DNA of 64,000 nt from Sipunculus nudus (GCA_026874595.1 CM049306.1:75267642-75331641), one strand, 5' to 3'; counted from the stretch's first letter, positions 1 to 13,700 are shown. The notes: a model not told the origin generated them from the sequence alone. A program made the numbers and translations.

Positions 1-101
1 CTAAGGTCGCCAGCTCGTCGCCACATCTCTGTCTCAAGTTTATGCAGGGTGACATTATGTTGTGGTAAAACAGATGAGGTGACATAAAATCTTGTGGGTG
101 G

Positions 102-114
102 GGGTCAGAGGTCA
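102..114 (+). promoter_or_regulatory. DR1-type nuclear receptor site
   Basis: GGGTCA-G-AGGTCA is a direct repeat of two nuclear-receptor half sites with a one-base spacer, the arrangement bound by RXR/HNF4-class receptors. Function and target gene are unknown; it lies 10.4 kb upstream of the rhotekin start. Confidence 0.35.
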
Positions 115-586
115 GCCATGTTTGCTGGCAGTGCTGGTCACCAGGTGCTGGGTACAGCTGGATGACATAAGGAAAATAGCTGGCTCAGCAGATGTAGCCC
201 GGCTGTGATAATCTCATGGATAATCGTAATTCTTCCATTATTTATGGTACATACAGTTTCGGAATAAAATAGAAAATTTATGAAAACCATGTTTGCATTG
301 TTAAATTAAATATTTAATGATCTTAACAATGCACCATTAGATAATTGTATATCATTTTAATTATATAACATTGAAATAATGGTAATGATAATAGCATTGC
401 ACACAAATGAATATCCTCTATCCAGGAAGTTCATGTGATGATAAAGAGGATTTTTCAATTAATTTTATTTGGGTAATGTATTACAATCAAATTGTACCCT
501 GCTCGTTATATAGAAGTAATATTAACAAATAACATTACTGCCAAAGTTTCTTTGCCTTGCTTTTTCTGTGTATTGTAAATCAGTTG

Positions 587-988
587 CAGGGGTATAACAA
601 TGCATTGAATAATAAATGCATTTAATTGCAACCCTTCAGTTAAATTGTACTTGATTCGCTGAAAAAGTTCATTTTGGTTATTATTTGATGCATGCACCAC
701 CCCAAAAGATGTCAACTTTGATGGAGAAAATTGCAATGTCAAAACTCTTTATTGTGTATGTGCCCAAGATGTGGTTTCAAAGCTCCCTGTTAAAGGGCTT
801 CACTTGCATTGAAACAAAATGGCAGGGATAAACAGAGGGCAAGCTAGATTTTTCCCTTACTTGCATATATCAACAACCATACCATGAAGTGTGGTAAAAT
901 ATTTTTATTTAAAAGAAAGTCTGAAAATATCTTCTATATATTAAATTTAATTGAGAATTGAATTTAAAGTAAAGAATTGATTAACATG
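587..988 (+). repeat. hAT-like dispersed repeat, copy 1
   Basis: Begins CAGGGGTATAACAATGCATTGA and continues with a diverged copy of the block at 6278-6680: TTAAATTG...TTGATT near the start, and a similar right end (AGAATTGAATTTAAAGTAAAGAATTGAT against AGAATTGAATTGAAGGTAAAGAATCAAT). The CAGGGG start is typical of hAT-type non-autonomous elements. Boundaries are approximate and no target duplication was established. Confidence 0.55.
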
Positions 989-1550
989 CCTTAAAGATTT
1001 AAAGCACTTTGTATGCACATGCCTGTCAAAGATCAACATTCACCCTCTCCTGTACACACAGTCACAGTGACACTCTGTAGAATCCAAGTGGAGTTGATGG
1101 AGATGTACCATATATATAAATTAGGATGGAGATTTTTTACTGCAGTTACTTTTTCATCACAATAATGTCAGTTTGCAGAGAATTATTTTTAGAAATTATG
1201 AGCTTGAGTCATTTTCGCATTGTATTTTCAGTACATTTTGATGCATTATTCCCTGCTCTTAAAGTAAGTGTAGGATGTAAAATTGCAATAAATGCAGCAC
1301 TGGCTCCAGGTTTGTTTACATTATAATTGCCATGGGAACACTAACCAGGACAATTATTAAGAAATTACAGGATTTACTTACCAGCAATTATCAGCCCAGA
1401 GAATAAATAATTAATTCACACAGGCAGCAGTAGCCAAGAACTGGTTCCATAAAAAAAAAGTGAATGAAAGCTACCCTTATTATAACTGATACAAGATAAA
1501 AAAAACAATTTAGAGGACCATTACTTGGTCAGAATTGTATTAATTCTAAA

Positions 1551-1882
1551 AATCTGCATTCTTAGGAATGCAAGCCTCTGCCATGTGGGGGGTTTTATTG
1601 TGAGATGTCAACAAAACTGTACTCATCACTTATTTTGCCCATATTACCAGGTCCATTGGTGCATAAGTGACTACATTTGTGATATTCTTTGATGTTCATT
1701 TATACGAATATATTCCAGATCCACAGCAAAAATCTTATCATTTCTTCATTGGCTCATTCCTGAGATGCCCCGAAAATTTCATTAAATTCCATTCATGATT
1801 GTGTGAGTTATGTTGTGAACAAATGCATACACTAACACACACACACACAAACGGATGATCACATACCTTCCTGGCAGAGGTA
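1551..1882 (+). repeat. GCATTC/GGCGGAGG dispersed repeat, copy A
   Basis: One of five copies in the window (also 5169-5514, 21077-21420, 23138-23466, 36727-37082). Starts AAATCTGCATTCTTAGGAAT, followed by GCCTCTGCCATGTGGGG, and ends with an ACACACAC run and CCTGGCAGAGG. The CCTC-GCC and GGC-GAGG motifs near the two ends are inverted, as expected for a non-autonomous DNA element. Confidence 0.8.
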
Positions 1883-4800
1883 GTAAACAATGCATGTCCT
1901 TTTGATATACGTGACCAATGCTACTATGGGCTGATATAATAGGGCTTGTATTGGTTGAAAATGGCAAGCCTACATATATAAAAGCAAGCATCAGACCTCC
2001 AGGTACATTATGACTTTTGACCTGTGGGATATGTTCAGGATGTACAAACTAGTAATAGCAGATGGATGTTCTTAGATCTTGCAGCAAACTCTTCACCAGT
2101 ACACAGACCTGATAGTTCTGGTGACAGATGTCATGATATTGTCCTGGCCTGTATCTAATCCAGGGATCCTCAGTGCACTCAGTAATGGGCTGGATCAGCA
2201 CTGAACCAGGCAATAAATCTACACAGCCTGGGGATAAGGTTGAGATGGATGGGTCATGGGAAGCCATGGAAGCAATAACGGTGTGCTCTTGATCAGTTAT
2301 GTCTCCCACTTAACTTGGTCTTTCCTATCTTTATGGTAAATTTGATCCTCAGACTGTCAATTGCAGCACTGTTTTCTTGAACTTAACAGCTCAGATCGCT
2401 TGCCCAAAGGCTTATGAACATTTTAATGAGAAACAAAAGAGAGGTTAAAGCAGGTTCATTATCAGACTGTTAACAAAAGAGTCTCTGTACCATTCACACA
2501 TGGTGCCATATCCTGGGGTTATGTCTTGTTACAGTTGTAACTGTGTTGTTAATAATATCTGATAAATGGCTCCGAGGATATAGGCAGAAAACACTTGATT
2601 TGATATTCCTATCCAGAAGCCTGAACCAGGAACCCTGTTGATTTGAAGTCCCTGTATTATTGCCATGTGCTGTAAAACAGCGATGCTACTTTTTTTACAT
2701 CTCATAAATTCATCTTTTATTCCTGTTCAATGTCTGTAATATAAATTAATTAAAAATTGCCATGACTGTTAATTATTCAAAACCTATATTCTCTACCATA
2801 GTTAACCATATCCTTTATTGTTGGCAATTTAATTTATCAATAACATCATAAAGCCATTTGTTATTGTGCAAACCAAACCAATGGACACTTAGGTTCACAC
2901 CTTTCATGCTTTCACTATCCTGCATAAATTTAGGTAATCTCCTACTGGCACCTTTCTATTGAAGATCCCCATGATGATAAGCTTCATGAAGGAGTAAACT
3001 GTAAGCTGTAATTAGCTCCTCCCCACAGTGTGCATATTTGAGAGGTTTCATTGTATTTCAGTATGACAATTTTGTTGGAAGCAGCTGTCATAAAGAGTTC
3101 CCCAGATTCTTTCAAACCCTTCAAGAAATGTTGGTGGTGTACATGTGTTCAGTATATATGTGGTCAATTTGACATAGGTAACCTTGACCAGGGCTTGTCA
3201 ACTGACGGAATCCCTACACATGCTCAGGAGGTGTTAACCCTGGCCAGGGGATCAGTTAGTTTACCATAAGAATAATTGAAAGGTATTGGTCAGTGGCCTG
3301 GTCTCAGCATGTCAGAAGTCCCTCCCACCTGTATGTTTATTTATGGTCAAGAACCTCTTACAATATTTTCAAATGCTGCTAGGGTTATAGGTAATATTAG
3401 GGGATGGTTAACCACAGTGTTTGCTCATATATTGAATGAGGTACCCAACTGGATTTCTCCCCTGGTTCTTTTTATTTAATTATGCTTTGTTTTCTCTTGT
3501 TTTTCCTGAGTAAGTATCAGAGAGGAGTACACACAGCAGAGGATTGATTCTACACAGGTGCAGAGCTTGGAATTTTGTCCCAAACTGCCAGAAATTTCCT
3601 TCAGTTTTTGTGAAGGTCTATTTGAATTTCATTAATGGTAGCCATAAAAAATCAGTAAATCTCATATTGTACTTTTTTTGCTAGAAAAACTTAGAAAATT
3701 GTTACATAAGGTTTACATGAATTGCTGATCTCCAACATTAGATAGTTTTCACAAACTAATTCAGAAAGTCATGCAGGCAGATTTTTGTTGTATTGAAGGA
3801 TTGATCCTTGTGTAGTCAGGTAAAAACAAAAGATGAAAATTGGATCTTTTTGCTTAAAGATGGAACTATTGAATATGTATTAAAGTGTGTAACAGTTTTT
3901 CTTGTCACAAAAGTAAAGGAACATTTACCAAGCAGAAATAGGTTTCTTTTATACTTTTTCTGGAGGAATATATTTTTTTTGTAAAAATCCAGCATGGCAG
4001 CACTAATAATACTGTCTTTCACATGAAGCAGCTCAAAAGTATGGCACTAAATTTTTGCAGTGAAATCAGAAACCCTGTGCAAAATATGCCAGCATCATGT
4101 CACACAGGTCATGTGGTCTTATGCAACCTCTGCAACATTTAGTTTAGAATATTCCTTTTGGTGCCCCATGGAGAAGTATCTAATATTGGTTATGTACCAG
4201 ACTACTTTTGAACTAAGCTTGACTAGACCTGAAGGAGTTGCAGGAATGATATTTCATCTTCTGAATCAAATATTCCCCAGACAGTAAATTGACCTAATGT
4301 AAGGCGTCGGACTGTATAGATGCTTGAGTGATTGGTTTAAGCAAACAGAACTTTGCTGTGTCACTGTAATCAGGCATTCCCACAAAATTTCAAATTACCA
4401 GTCCAGCAATATAGCGGAAAAAGCAGACAGTTCAACAAGAAATGAGAATCAGACAAATTGATTCAGCCATGCAGACATCATTGAATTGTAATCAATTTGA
4501 TCTATTCTAGAACCAGACAGTACTGGTGACTCTGACTCAGTCTTCCTTTGGCAGTTTGGGTGCCATCCCATAACATTCTTTGGTGTTGGTGAAATTTGAA
4601 GTTGAATTTTATATATAAATAAGTCATTCTGCATAAAGGTACTTTTTTGCCTTTAATAGTAATCTATGGTCACAATGTAATATTAGAAACAGATTTAAAG
4701 TGATGTTGGACTATCCATTATAGTGGACATGATTATGTATTTTATGTAAATGTTTTATTTGTTAAATAATAGTACAGCTTAGTGACCATGAATCAAGTCT

Positions 4801-5168
4801 TAAATTGCTTGTATCCATGAAATGTATTACATGTGGATATTTATGTCTGAGAATGAACCAAAATAGCATGAGTTTCACAGTGAAGGTGCATTTCTGCCCA
4901 GCTGTGAAGGTATCCGGTTGTCTGTAGCTATTTAGGATTTCATCTTTCTAAATATATTAGCCTCCATAGGTGGTACTTCACTCATAAAGCACCAGGGTGG
5001 CTCCCAGCTCCTCAGATGTAGTGACCAGGTGGGGTAACCAGTTGTATCATGCTGTAATCACTCCTGCTGTAAATTTACCGTAAACAGCTGCAGGTGTTTT
5101 TGTGTGCTTTGTTGATGTGGATGGCCTTGGTTCACTGTAGCTTCATTCACCTCACCTCTGGCAGATTA

Positions 5169-5514
5169 TTGCCTTCGCCAGAAGGGTCATGTTTTCATTC
5201 CTGTTTGTGTGTTTGTGTTTTTGTTCATAACTCACAATCATGAATGGAATCTCATGGAATTTCAGGGCATTTTGGTAATTGTCAACAAAGAAAATATTTT
5301 TTTTGGTGTGAATGCGGCATGTTCTGGATTCAGGAATGATATCAAGATATATTCACAAATGTACACTCACTTGTGCACAAACAAAACCTTGCAATATGGG
5401 TCAAATAAGTGAATGCAAAAAATGTTATATGAGCATCCCATAGTAGGAATACCCCCCCCCCCCCCCCCATCTCCACATGGAGGAAGCTTGCATTCCCCAG
5501 AATGCAGATTTTTA
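5169..5514 (-). repeat. GCATTC/GGCGGAGG dispersed repeat, copy B (inverted)
   Basis: Reverse-orientation copy: TTGCCTTCGCCAG at the left, then TTTGTGTTTTTGTTCA, and at the right CCACATGGAGGAAGCTTGCA and GAATGCAGATTTTTAG. It includes a 17-base poly-C (5452-5468) where other copies have a G/C-rich stretch. Confidence 0.8.
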
Positions 5515-6277
5515 GTTAAATACTATTTTATATATGAGAAAAAATTTACATATATTATGGCATGGAAGATTTTATAAATTATTTCATTTTATAATTAATA
5601 TTCAATGTACAGCCATTGAATGTTAAATGTTCAATATTTCTTGGCTTTCCTGCATGCACTACATAATATTCTTGTAACAGTTACATCAAGTGGCTAATAC
5701 AGTGTATAAGTAGGGAAAAGCAACACTTGCTTGTAATTAAAAAAGTTCTCCATCTTAGGAAATAAAAATAACAAGTGTGTCAGAAGGGTATCCCATATTT
5801 CATACACTATTACAGAAAAAAAAAAAATTATGAACTTTGCAGAAAATGATACCAAGAGCCAAGGAATTGGCGAGAAGTTTGTCTGAATCTAAAACTTTGC
5901 AGTAATGAAAGGTTTAAATGATTAAAATACATGAATCAGTTCATTTCAATAATGTGTTAGTTTCATTGCTGCTTGACAGGTGGCACTAGTATGAAGTGTC
6001 ATATTTGATCTTCCTTAGTTAAATTAGTTTTTGGTACTGATATTGCCATGATCATGAGCTTTTGAATGTTGGTTTGTGAAAGCTTAGCCTTGGTGGAGGT
6101 GTGAGCCCATCTGTGTGACAAAATAATATGTAATTTGTTGTAATTGTTGAACCATCTGTACATTATTTCCTCCATTGTATAATATTAATAACCAGGTAAA
6201 AATGGTATTGAATAAACCATGTATTTTAGTATAATGAAAGGGAGGTAGTCTGTAAAAGTTTATGGACATTGATTTAT

Positions 6278-6680
6278 GGGGGTGTAACAATGCATCGAAG
6301 AATTGATGCATTGAATTGCTAGCCCTCAATTAAATTGAGATTGATTATTAACATCTGAATTGATTCATTTCCATTATTATTTTTTTTGCATGTACCATTC
6401 TGAAGCCCTGTATTCACTTATCAAATCTGACAGAGCAGTTTGCGGTGACGAAGTTCTGTACCATGTATGTGCCCTAAATATGCTTTTCTGGTAAATGTTT
6501 GCTACTGGATCACTACACTTAGAAATATGAGACAGAGGGAGAGCTAAAATTTTTTCTTTTATTTAATGAAAGTTACTGACATCCATATTGCTAAACTTGC
6601 TTTTTATTTTTTTTTGTAAGTCTGATATTTACTCCTTATATAAGAATTGAATTGAAGGTAAAGAATCAATAATTGAATCA
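6278..6680 (+). repeat. hAT-like dispersed repeat, copy 2
   Basis: Second copy of the block at 587-988: GGGGTGTAACAATGCATCGA, then GATGCATTGAATTGC, CCTCAATTAAATTGAGATTG and, at the end, GAATTGAAGGTAAAGAATC. Identity is visible by eye along most of about 400 bases, with small indels. Confidence 0.55.
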
Positions 6681-8515
6681 TTTCTATGGGCCCTCACAAT
6701 ACACAGGCCTCCTGATTAATAGAATAATAAACAAAAAATCCAAAACAGTTGAGTTGATTTGGGGACGTCTGCTGGGGCTTTGGGAAATGAGTGTATTCTC
6801 TTCAGGTGATTGGTGGAGGCGAAGAGGAAGATGTGCTGATTGGTTAAGGAGTGTTGGGAAGGGCTGGTGATGTAATTTGTCAAGTTGCCAGATGATAGAG
6901 ACTAGCTCAACATGTGCTGCACATAATTATCTTCATGACTCATACATTTATAATGATGGCACCCACATATAATTCCTTTCTAACTATCTTTTTATGGAAT
7001 CCCGCTTCCCAAGTGTTCAGGGCTGATAAACATGAAAGAATTTAACTACAGCAGACATCTTCTAAGCACCAGAGTATTGTTTATTGCTTGGCTTGAGCCA
7101 CCGTGCCTGGGGTATGTGTTTAATCAGTAGCCGTTTTTTGGTTAAATTTTGTCCTCGGGGCACAGCTGATTGGGATGCCTTGTCCTCCTACATGTTGTCA
7201 CAGGGGGTATGTCCATGTTATTATATGAAGGAAAAACAACACAGTGGCAGCTGTCAAAAATGGCCTGAGACAAAGCCAGGGCATTGCACCAGCTCCAGTC
7301 CACGATGTCACCCCTCTAGTTACAGCAGGTGCAGAAAACAAAAAATCAAACACCAAAACACAAACTCCAGAAAACCCATCAATCATTTAGTAAATTACCA
7401 GGATCTACTTCAATTAAGTGACATAGAGCATACCAGAATTCAGTCATTTCTTTTATAATTATATTTTTCTCCATTTTGATTAATGCTGCAGCCAGTAACC
7501 AGTATTTTATCAAATTGATACCATTTAATTAATTTGTCCCAAGATTTATTATTAAAAACTTAACCAAGGTCCCAGTGAAAAAAGCAGTATTGTATCTAAT
7601 TGATATGATTACATGATTCATATTTCCCAAGATTTATTATTAAACACATAGCTAGGGTCCCAATTAGAATAAACACCTTTGTCAGTATCTTGTGCTTGGC
7701 TTTTCAGATAAACCATGATTGAAATAATTAGGATGATCTAATTACTTTCAACATTTTATCAATCTTATTCCCAGAATCCTTAGGAGATAATGAATTTTTT
7801 CTTCTGCCTAAATACATATCCATTAACATTATTACCATGGCAACAGGCATAATAAGATAAAGATGGTTTAATATACAAATTATTTTGTACTGATATATGA
7901 AGTGTGAAAATTGTTAAACTGCTTGGGATAAGCACAATATAATTGAGTTGGATTAAGTAATTAAAAGTGTGTAATTAAATAAGTAATTACCTGGTAAAGG
8001 AGCTGTAAATCAAGATATGAATGAAAGGAGGTGCATTTTATAAATGGATTTAAATAATATCCCCCAAAGCTCACCTAATACAGAAAGACCTGTATATTCT
8101 GCAAATAGAAGTTATATACATTTAACATTTTTGATGATCATGTCTATATTTAAGAAAAATTTAGAAAAACTTGCATGCCTTTAGTGAGGGCTTTCATCTT
8201 TGTTTATTCTGTGATGTTAAAAATTTTTCATCAAGATTCAATGAAAGTTAAATATATAAACAATTTACTTATATTCTGAGTGGTTTCATTTTATCAGCAC
8301 TAGTTTCTAAACTCTCACAATATATTGGTACATTCAGAATTATCAGGGACTTTTCTCTTATTAACAGGCATAAACAAACATGAAGAAATGCAATATTATG
8401 AATGTGTTTATGTGTTCTGTCACTGGAAGGACCAGCATCTGGTCAGACATTTTAGTTAATCTTTAATCATCATAGGAACTTCACAATACAGGTCCATGGC
8501 TCAAACTGTAGAAGT

Positions 8516-8530
8516 AGGTCACAGTGACCT
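8516..8530. promoter_or_regulatory. Perfect ERE-type palindrome
   Basis: AGGTCACAGTGACCT is an exact inverted repeat of AGGTCA with a CAG spacer, identical to the classical vitellogenin oestrogen response element. It lies about 2.0 kb upstream of the rhotekin start codon. Steroid-type or ERR-type receptors bind such sites; use in this organism is inference. Confidence 0.45.
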
Positions 8531-10512
8531 AATTTATAGACTACCAAAACATTTGTTGGAAACCAATTACTATTTAAATACCTGCATATATTTATAATAA
8601 AAATATACATTAACCACTGTTATTAAGTGTATTCATTCTGCTCACTCATTGTGTATTGATTAATTTTTCCTATTGATTTTCAATTTTTGGCTATAAAATG
8701 TAGCTAGCTAAAAAAATAAATGGTTATGTCTGACTGACTAAAGATTTGAAGATTTTTTTAGTCAGTGTTTTATGTTAATTTTAATGCCAACTGTATGTAG
8801 ATTACCATAGTACCAGTAATTAAACTGTCATTTTGTCAACTCTGGTGTTGGTAACAGAATATTAATCTGTTATTTTGTACCCCCTGACCTCCTAGGGTAT
8901 TATATCACACCAGGATCTTTAGATTGTGGTTTCTGAGTATGCAGCCTATAGATAAAGTTGTATATCTCTGTTGGCATAATGTTTGTGCATAGCACCCTTG
9001 GTTGATAAAAGTTTGATAAGAGATTCTTATCAGAGCTCAGGGATTAGTGATTGTTCTGATTTATGTCCTGATATCTATAGCTGTGGGATAAATGTTATAC
9101 TCCATGATCCCCTGTTTGTTTATAATTGTTATCAAAACAAAGTAGTCTCTGTCAATATTATAAACAAACAAATGAAATGAGATTTTAGTAAAAAAAAAGA
9201 AATACTTTTTGCCATAGGATTTCTTAGCCAGGATAAATATGTTTTTAACCAATAGACAGTTAGTCACAACATGGGGTCTTATTGAATAATAAAATTGTTA
9301 ATATTGTTTTATGATTTGGAATGTTTATTTTAAATAGTTCTAATTTAAGAAATTTTATTAATGAATAAAAGCCATTTACTTACTCTTACATATGATCACT
9401 TATCATATTCATATTTACAATAAATCTGAAGTAATAATGATAAAAAATAGCATTTGAACAATTTTAAAAATTGATTGAGAAATTCAGGTAAACCTCCTTT
9501 GAAGGAAAACAGACTTCACTTTCATGTCAAAACAAGGAGTGAAATTTTGTCCTACTTGGGATGTAGGGGTGGCCTTCTGTCCATACAGGAAGGTAATTGT
9601 TATGGATGTTTCTGTTTTCATGATTAATAGTGACATACTGCTTTAATTATTTTTATGCCTGGGACATTTGTGACCTTACACCACAAGAGACGGGCAGTGT
9701 CCACACTAGGATCACAAAAGTTCACTGACACTGTGACTTTGTCTCAGTATACATACATATCAGTACTTTACCAGTAACTGATCTCTCTGTAGTCTGCAGC
9801 AGTGGATAGGCATAAACTGTCACAGGCCAATACAGTACTGGTATCTATTACATTGGCTTCTGTTAATATACCCCCTACTTCCATATGTACAGACATACTC
9901 CATCCCTCTATTAAAAGCCCGGGGCTTTTATCAAGAGCCCTTTTTATACAAATCTTTACCTGCCTGTGCAGGTGATATGAATAAATGATTACCTGGAAGT
10001 AACAGGTAGGCCGGGAGTATAATGTGAAGGTAAATCCTGCATTGTCACCGCTGACAGCTGACCTGGATATCAATGCTGGTATGAACAGCAGACTAGAGCA
10101 TTGCTATACAGTCAGATGGTGTCTAGCTGACAGAGGTACAGATCAAGTTATAAAGCTGACAGCACTGTGTTAGAAGAGGAAGCCTGGCAGTTATTTGTTA
10201 TCAGCAGTATGGGAGGCAGTATCATGAAATGAAAGTGTGTCAATGCTGGTGGTGTATGGGAATATATTCAAAGTGCAGAGTCAAGCACTTGCAGGAACCT
10301 TTGTTACTGGGCATGTATCAATCTGAATGGGATGTATTGGAAGTGTAGGCCTGGGACCTATGCTTTATAGGTAGTGGGCCATTTCCTACCAAACATTGAC
10401 TCATGCAAGTCCGTGAACATCCAATAATGTGGAAGGTGCATGTGTTATCCCTGTGTGTAAAATAGCGTTATTGTATATGCACTGACGGGGCAGCTGGGTG
10501 CAACAGGGCATT

Positions 10513-10734
10513 ATGGAGAGTTGTTTTGGGTTCAACCTCATGCACGGTAAAACCAAGACAGATGACAGACGATGTCACTCGTTTTTGGATACCGGACAAG
10601 GTAGAACACCTCAGCAACCTCACCGCTCACTGTCACGATCTGTGTCTGAGAGCTCGGATTCGGGGCCTGAGTCCCCTATTGTTGTACAAGATATGGATAT
10701 ATTTTATTATAGACAACTGGCCAATAGTCTACAG
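10513..10734 (+). CDS. RTKN: Rhotekin exon 1 (start codon, Ser-rich N-terminus)
   Basis: It encodes residues 1-74 and ends in phase 0 at a GTGGGT donor. The ATG at 10513 has A at -3 and G at +4, and an in-frame TGA lies at 10483-10485, so this start is preferred over the in-frame ATG at 10540. Residues 40-56 are Ser-rich (SLSRSVSESSDSGPESP) and look like a phosphorylation segment. The last 14 residues (MDIFYYRQLANSLQ) match the short N-terminus of a vertebrate rhotekin isoform, so the ATG for residue 61 could be a secondary start. Upstream non-coding or alternative first exons are not excluded. Confidence 0.85.
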
Positions 10735-13700
10735 GTGGGTGAATTTCTGTGTTTTTTTTTCCTCACCAAATATATATAAAATAAAATTGATACTATATTG
10801 TTCCTAACTCTGTACATATATATACAATATTAAAACCAGTAGGTTCATTAAATAATAATAATCAGGCTAATTGCATACTTACTTTCATCATTCAATAGAC
10901 AGTGCCATCAACAGACAGTGGAATTATCCTTTAAAAAAATGATTAATTTGACCTTTTTTCAACATAAATCTCAGCTCAGTTGTTTTGGTATGATTGACCA
11001 TGCAGTCAACCTGTACATGTCACAGCAGCATCTGCATGAGATTTATTACTTTACTGACAACATTTACTTCAAGTTCTGTCTCATTAAAACTAAACTTTGG
11101 CTGACCATATGTCACTCTTATTAACACACAATGCATCTTTGGCTCAACTGTCTATAAATCTATGTTGCTATTAGTGTGGTTCAGTGGGTCTTGCAGTACA
11201 CAAGATATATCAGATTTTTAAACTGCAAAGCTGCAGTAAATTGACTATTAAATAGTCTGAGGAAAAAATTCTAATATTGGTTATACTTATTGAACTGAGT
11301 TTGGCTTAGTCCAAGACAACATTGAAGGAAATCTGAATATCAAATGTCATCACTCACAAAATTATTTATAAAATATCATATCAGGGATGATTGTAGGGGT
11401 AGATATGCAGTCTCTTAGTGCTTTCTAATTTAATGATAGGAAGGTCTGTAAAATTTATATGAATTCTCTCCCTGGTTGCAATATTATATAACCAGGGTTC
11501 ACTATATTAAATAGGAATATCACATTGTTCAGGTTAAGTCAACAACAGGCTTTATCTGTCAAAGGCACTTAAGTCTGCAAATCTGTAATAATTTCCAAGT
11601 GATGCAGGTCAAGAAAAAATTGTTTACTTTACTAGTTTTTTAATGTGGTCAGAGCCATCGATAATCAAATTCAATTGTCGCTCCAGCTTTGATCAATATG
11701 TCAATATATCATACCAGCCTTAGGTTAAATAGTGTGAAATATATTTACGTTTTAACCATACATAAGTAGACCATGACCTATTTAGCCATGCAAGCTGGCC
11801 GTGTGCTCATATGCAGATAACAACAGAGAATCATCAGCACTTTGTGTGAAAATTTAAAGGGACTTGTGTCGGCCTGGATAATACAGCAGTAATTTTCAGT
11901 TATAGATGATATAGCCCATGTGTGAAACCAGTGGGTTTTTGAGCCACAGACAGGAGTGGCAGGTTCGGTCCATGCGTTGTTGATGTAGCGTGGCCACATG
12001 ATTCACTCCCTCCCATGTGGTTTGGCACGGGAAATGTATGAAAAAGCTGATCGACACATTGTCAGAGCTGAAGGAACCGGGCTCATTCATATTCAAACAT
12101 GAAAGGGCACACACTGTTATTCTGTTGTGATAAATTTCAATTTACTGACACACTATACCTGGTTCTGTTCACAGTAATCTATGGTTCCATGTGGGTCTAT
12201 AGTACCAATATATACATGACAGGGTATATATATATACTATCTGCAAATTTTGCTTTCTACCTGAGCCCCATATTATGTTATGGTGTCTTCTTATGTATTC
12301 TGTGTAATAGGATTATATCTCCCCTCTGCTGGCAAAACATATATAGCTTTTTTTTCTTTTTCTTTTTTTTTTGCATATTAGAATAGTGCAATTTGTGTTA
12401 AATCTTACATTTTACCCTGTTATTAAATTGATTTTAGTTCTGGCAGTATAGATTTTGAGTTATTAATGTAAAATGGAAAGATCTCATTTCCAAGTTAGTT
12501 ATATTCAAATACATTGTTAACACTATACTTTAGATGTCTTAGCCATCATTTATTCATAATATTCAATCAATTAAAGGACTTTTGGCAAAGAAGCAAATTG
12601 AAATTTCAGATACATAAGATGCAGGATGGAATGTTGCTTGATTAAAATGCCAGTGATAATTTGGTCTTGATGGTTTATATTCTGGTTGTCCTCATGTTTT
12701 ATTTGTACATACATATATATGCATTATAAATATATATTAAAAAGTAAGGTTACATATGTTTTTGTCAGGATTATGCCATATTTTTAATCATAATGTAAAA
12801 TTATCATAATAATTAAAAAAAGATTATTATAATAATCGATAGGTTTAAAATTTAAGATATAACTATAATTAGTATAGCCTTTTTAGGCACAATGGGCATA
12901 GATGCTTCCAAAGAATTTCTGAAGCAAAGTCCCATGCTTATATAAATTTGTGTACACTGTTCTCTGCTACCCAGCTCTGTATTTATTAAGGACATTTTGG
13001 TATTAAACGTCTTGATAACTGACATTTGTCAGTGCACATAGCTTTGTGTATGTAACAGCATGATATACTGTGCTGTATTTATTTCTGAGACAGTACCTGT
13101 ATGAGTGTGATAGAACAGGTTGCTTTATGATGTTAATAGATTGATACTCCTCTGTATTTATCTGGGTTATCAGACTGGAACATCTTTGTGTCCCTGGCCT
13201 GACTACCTGACATTAAACTGATGTTTTGTATACACCTTCAGTCAATGTTTATGATCTTTACCACCAACAGGTGTTCTTGTGTTGTTTCAGTATCCATGGT
13301 GTTTCTGTATCTCTTTTGAAACTTTATAAGAATTAGATTTTCCTTTCATAGAGGGAACATGTACCAGAATATAATATTTGTTTTTAATTTCAAAAATATA
13401 ATATCTAGTTCTAATAATATAATAAAATATATAACATAATATAATATAACCTAGGATGGTCACTTGTTGGATCAAGTTAATTGAATCAGAACTTGTTTAA
13501 CTGGTTACTTGATATAGCAGACAGTGTTGGCCCTCACTCAAAGAGGGGTCAGGGTGCAAATCCCAGTAAAAGAAGGCTAAGTAGGTTAAATTTTCTTCCA
13601 GTTTCCTGGTTTTGGATCCAGAAGATTTAATTACCCTGCCAGGGAAGAGGTATTATGCTCTCTACTGAGCACCTCCATTATCATAATAAACAGAAGAAAC

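Larger units (their letters stand above)
1..10512. other. Upstream flank of the rhotekin gene, no gene recognised
   Basis: No frame shows a recognisable domain, a convincing exon or a coding-like composition; open frames are short and mutually overlapping. Repeats and candidate sites within it are listed separately. The remaining sequence is plain AT-rich DNA with short A/T homopolymers. Non-coding 5' exons or an alternative promoter of rhotekin could lie here and cannot be read from sequence alone. Confidence 0.6.

Noticed and set aside
7084..7458. 124-codon plus-strand frame in the upstream flank
   Set aside because: Cys/Ser/His-rich composition, no domain, a competing minus-strand frame, and no link in phase to any rhotekin exon.
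10498..10512. Upstream extension of exon 1 to a GTG at 10498
   Set aside because: Non-ATG start without support; the ATG at 10513 has good context and an in-frame stop lies just upstream.
13530..13575. B-box-like GGGTGCAAATCCC, possible tRNA-derived SINE or tRNA
   Set aside because: No matching A-box at the right distance and no cloverleaf could be drawn; chance similarity is likely.
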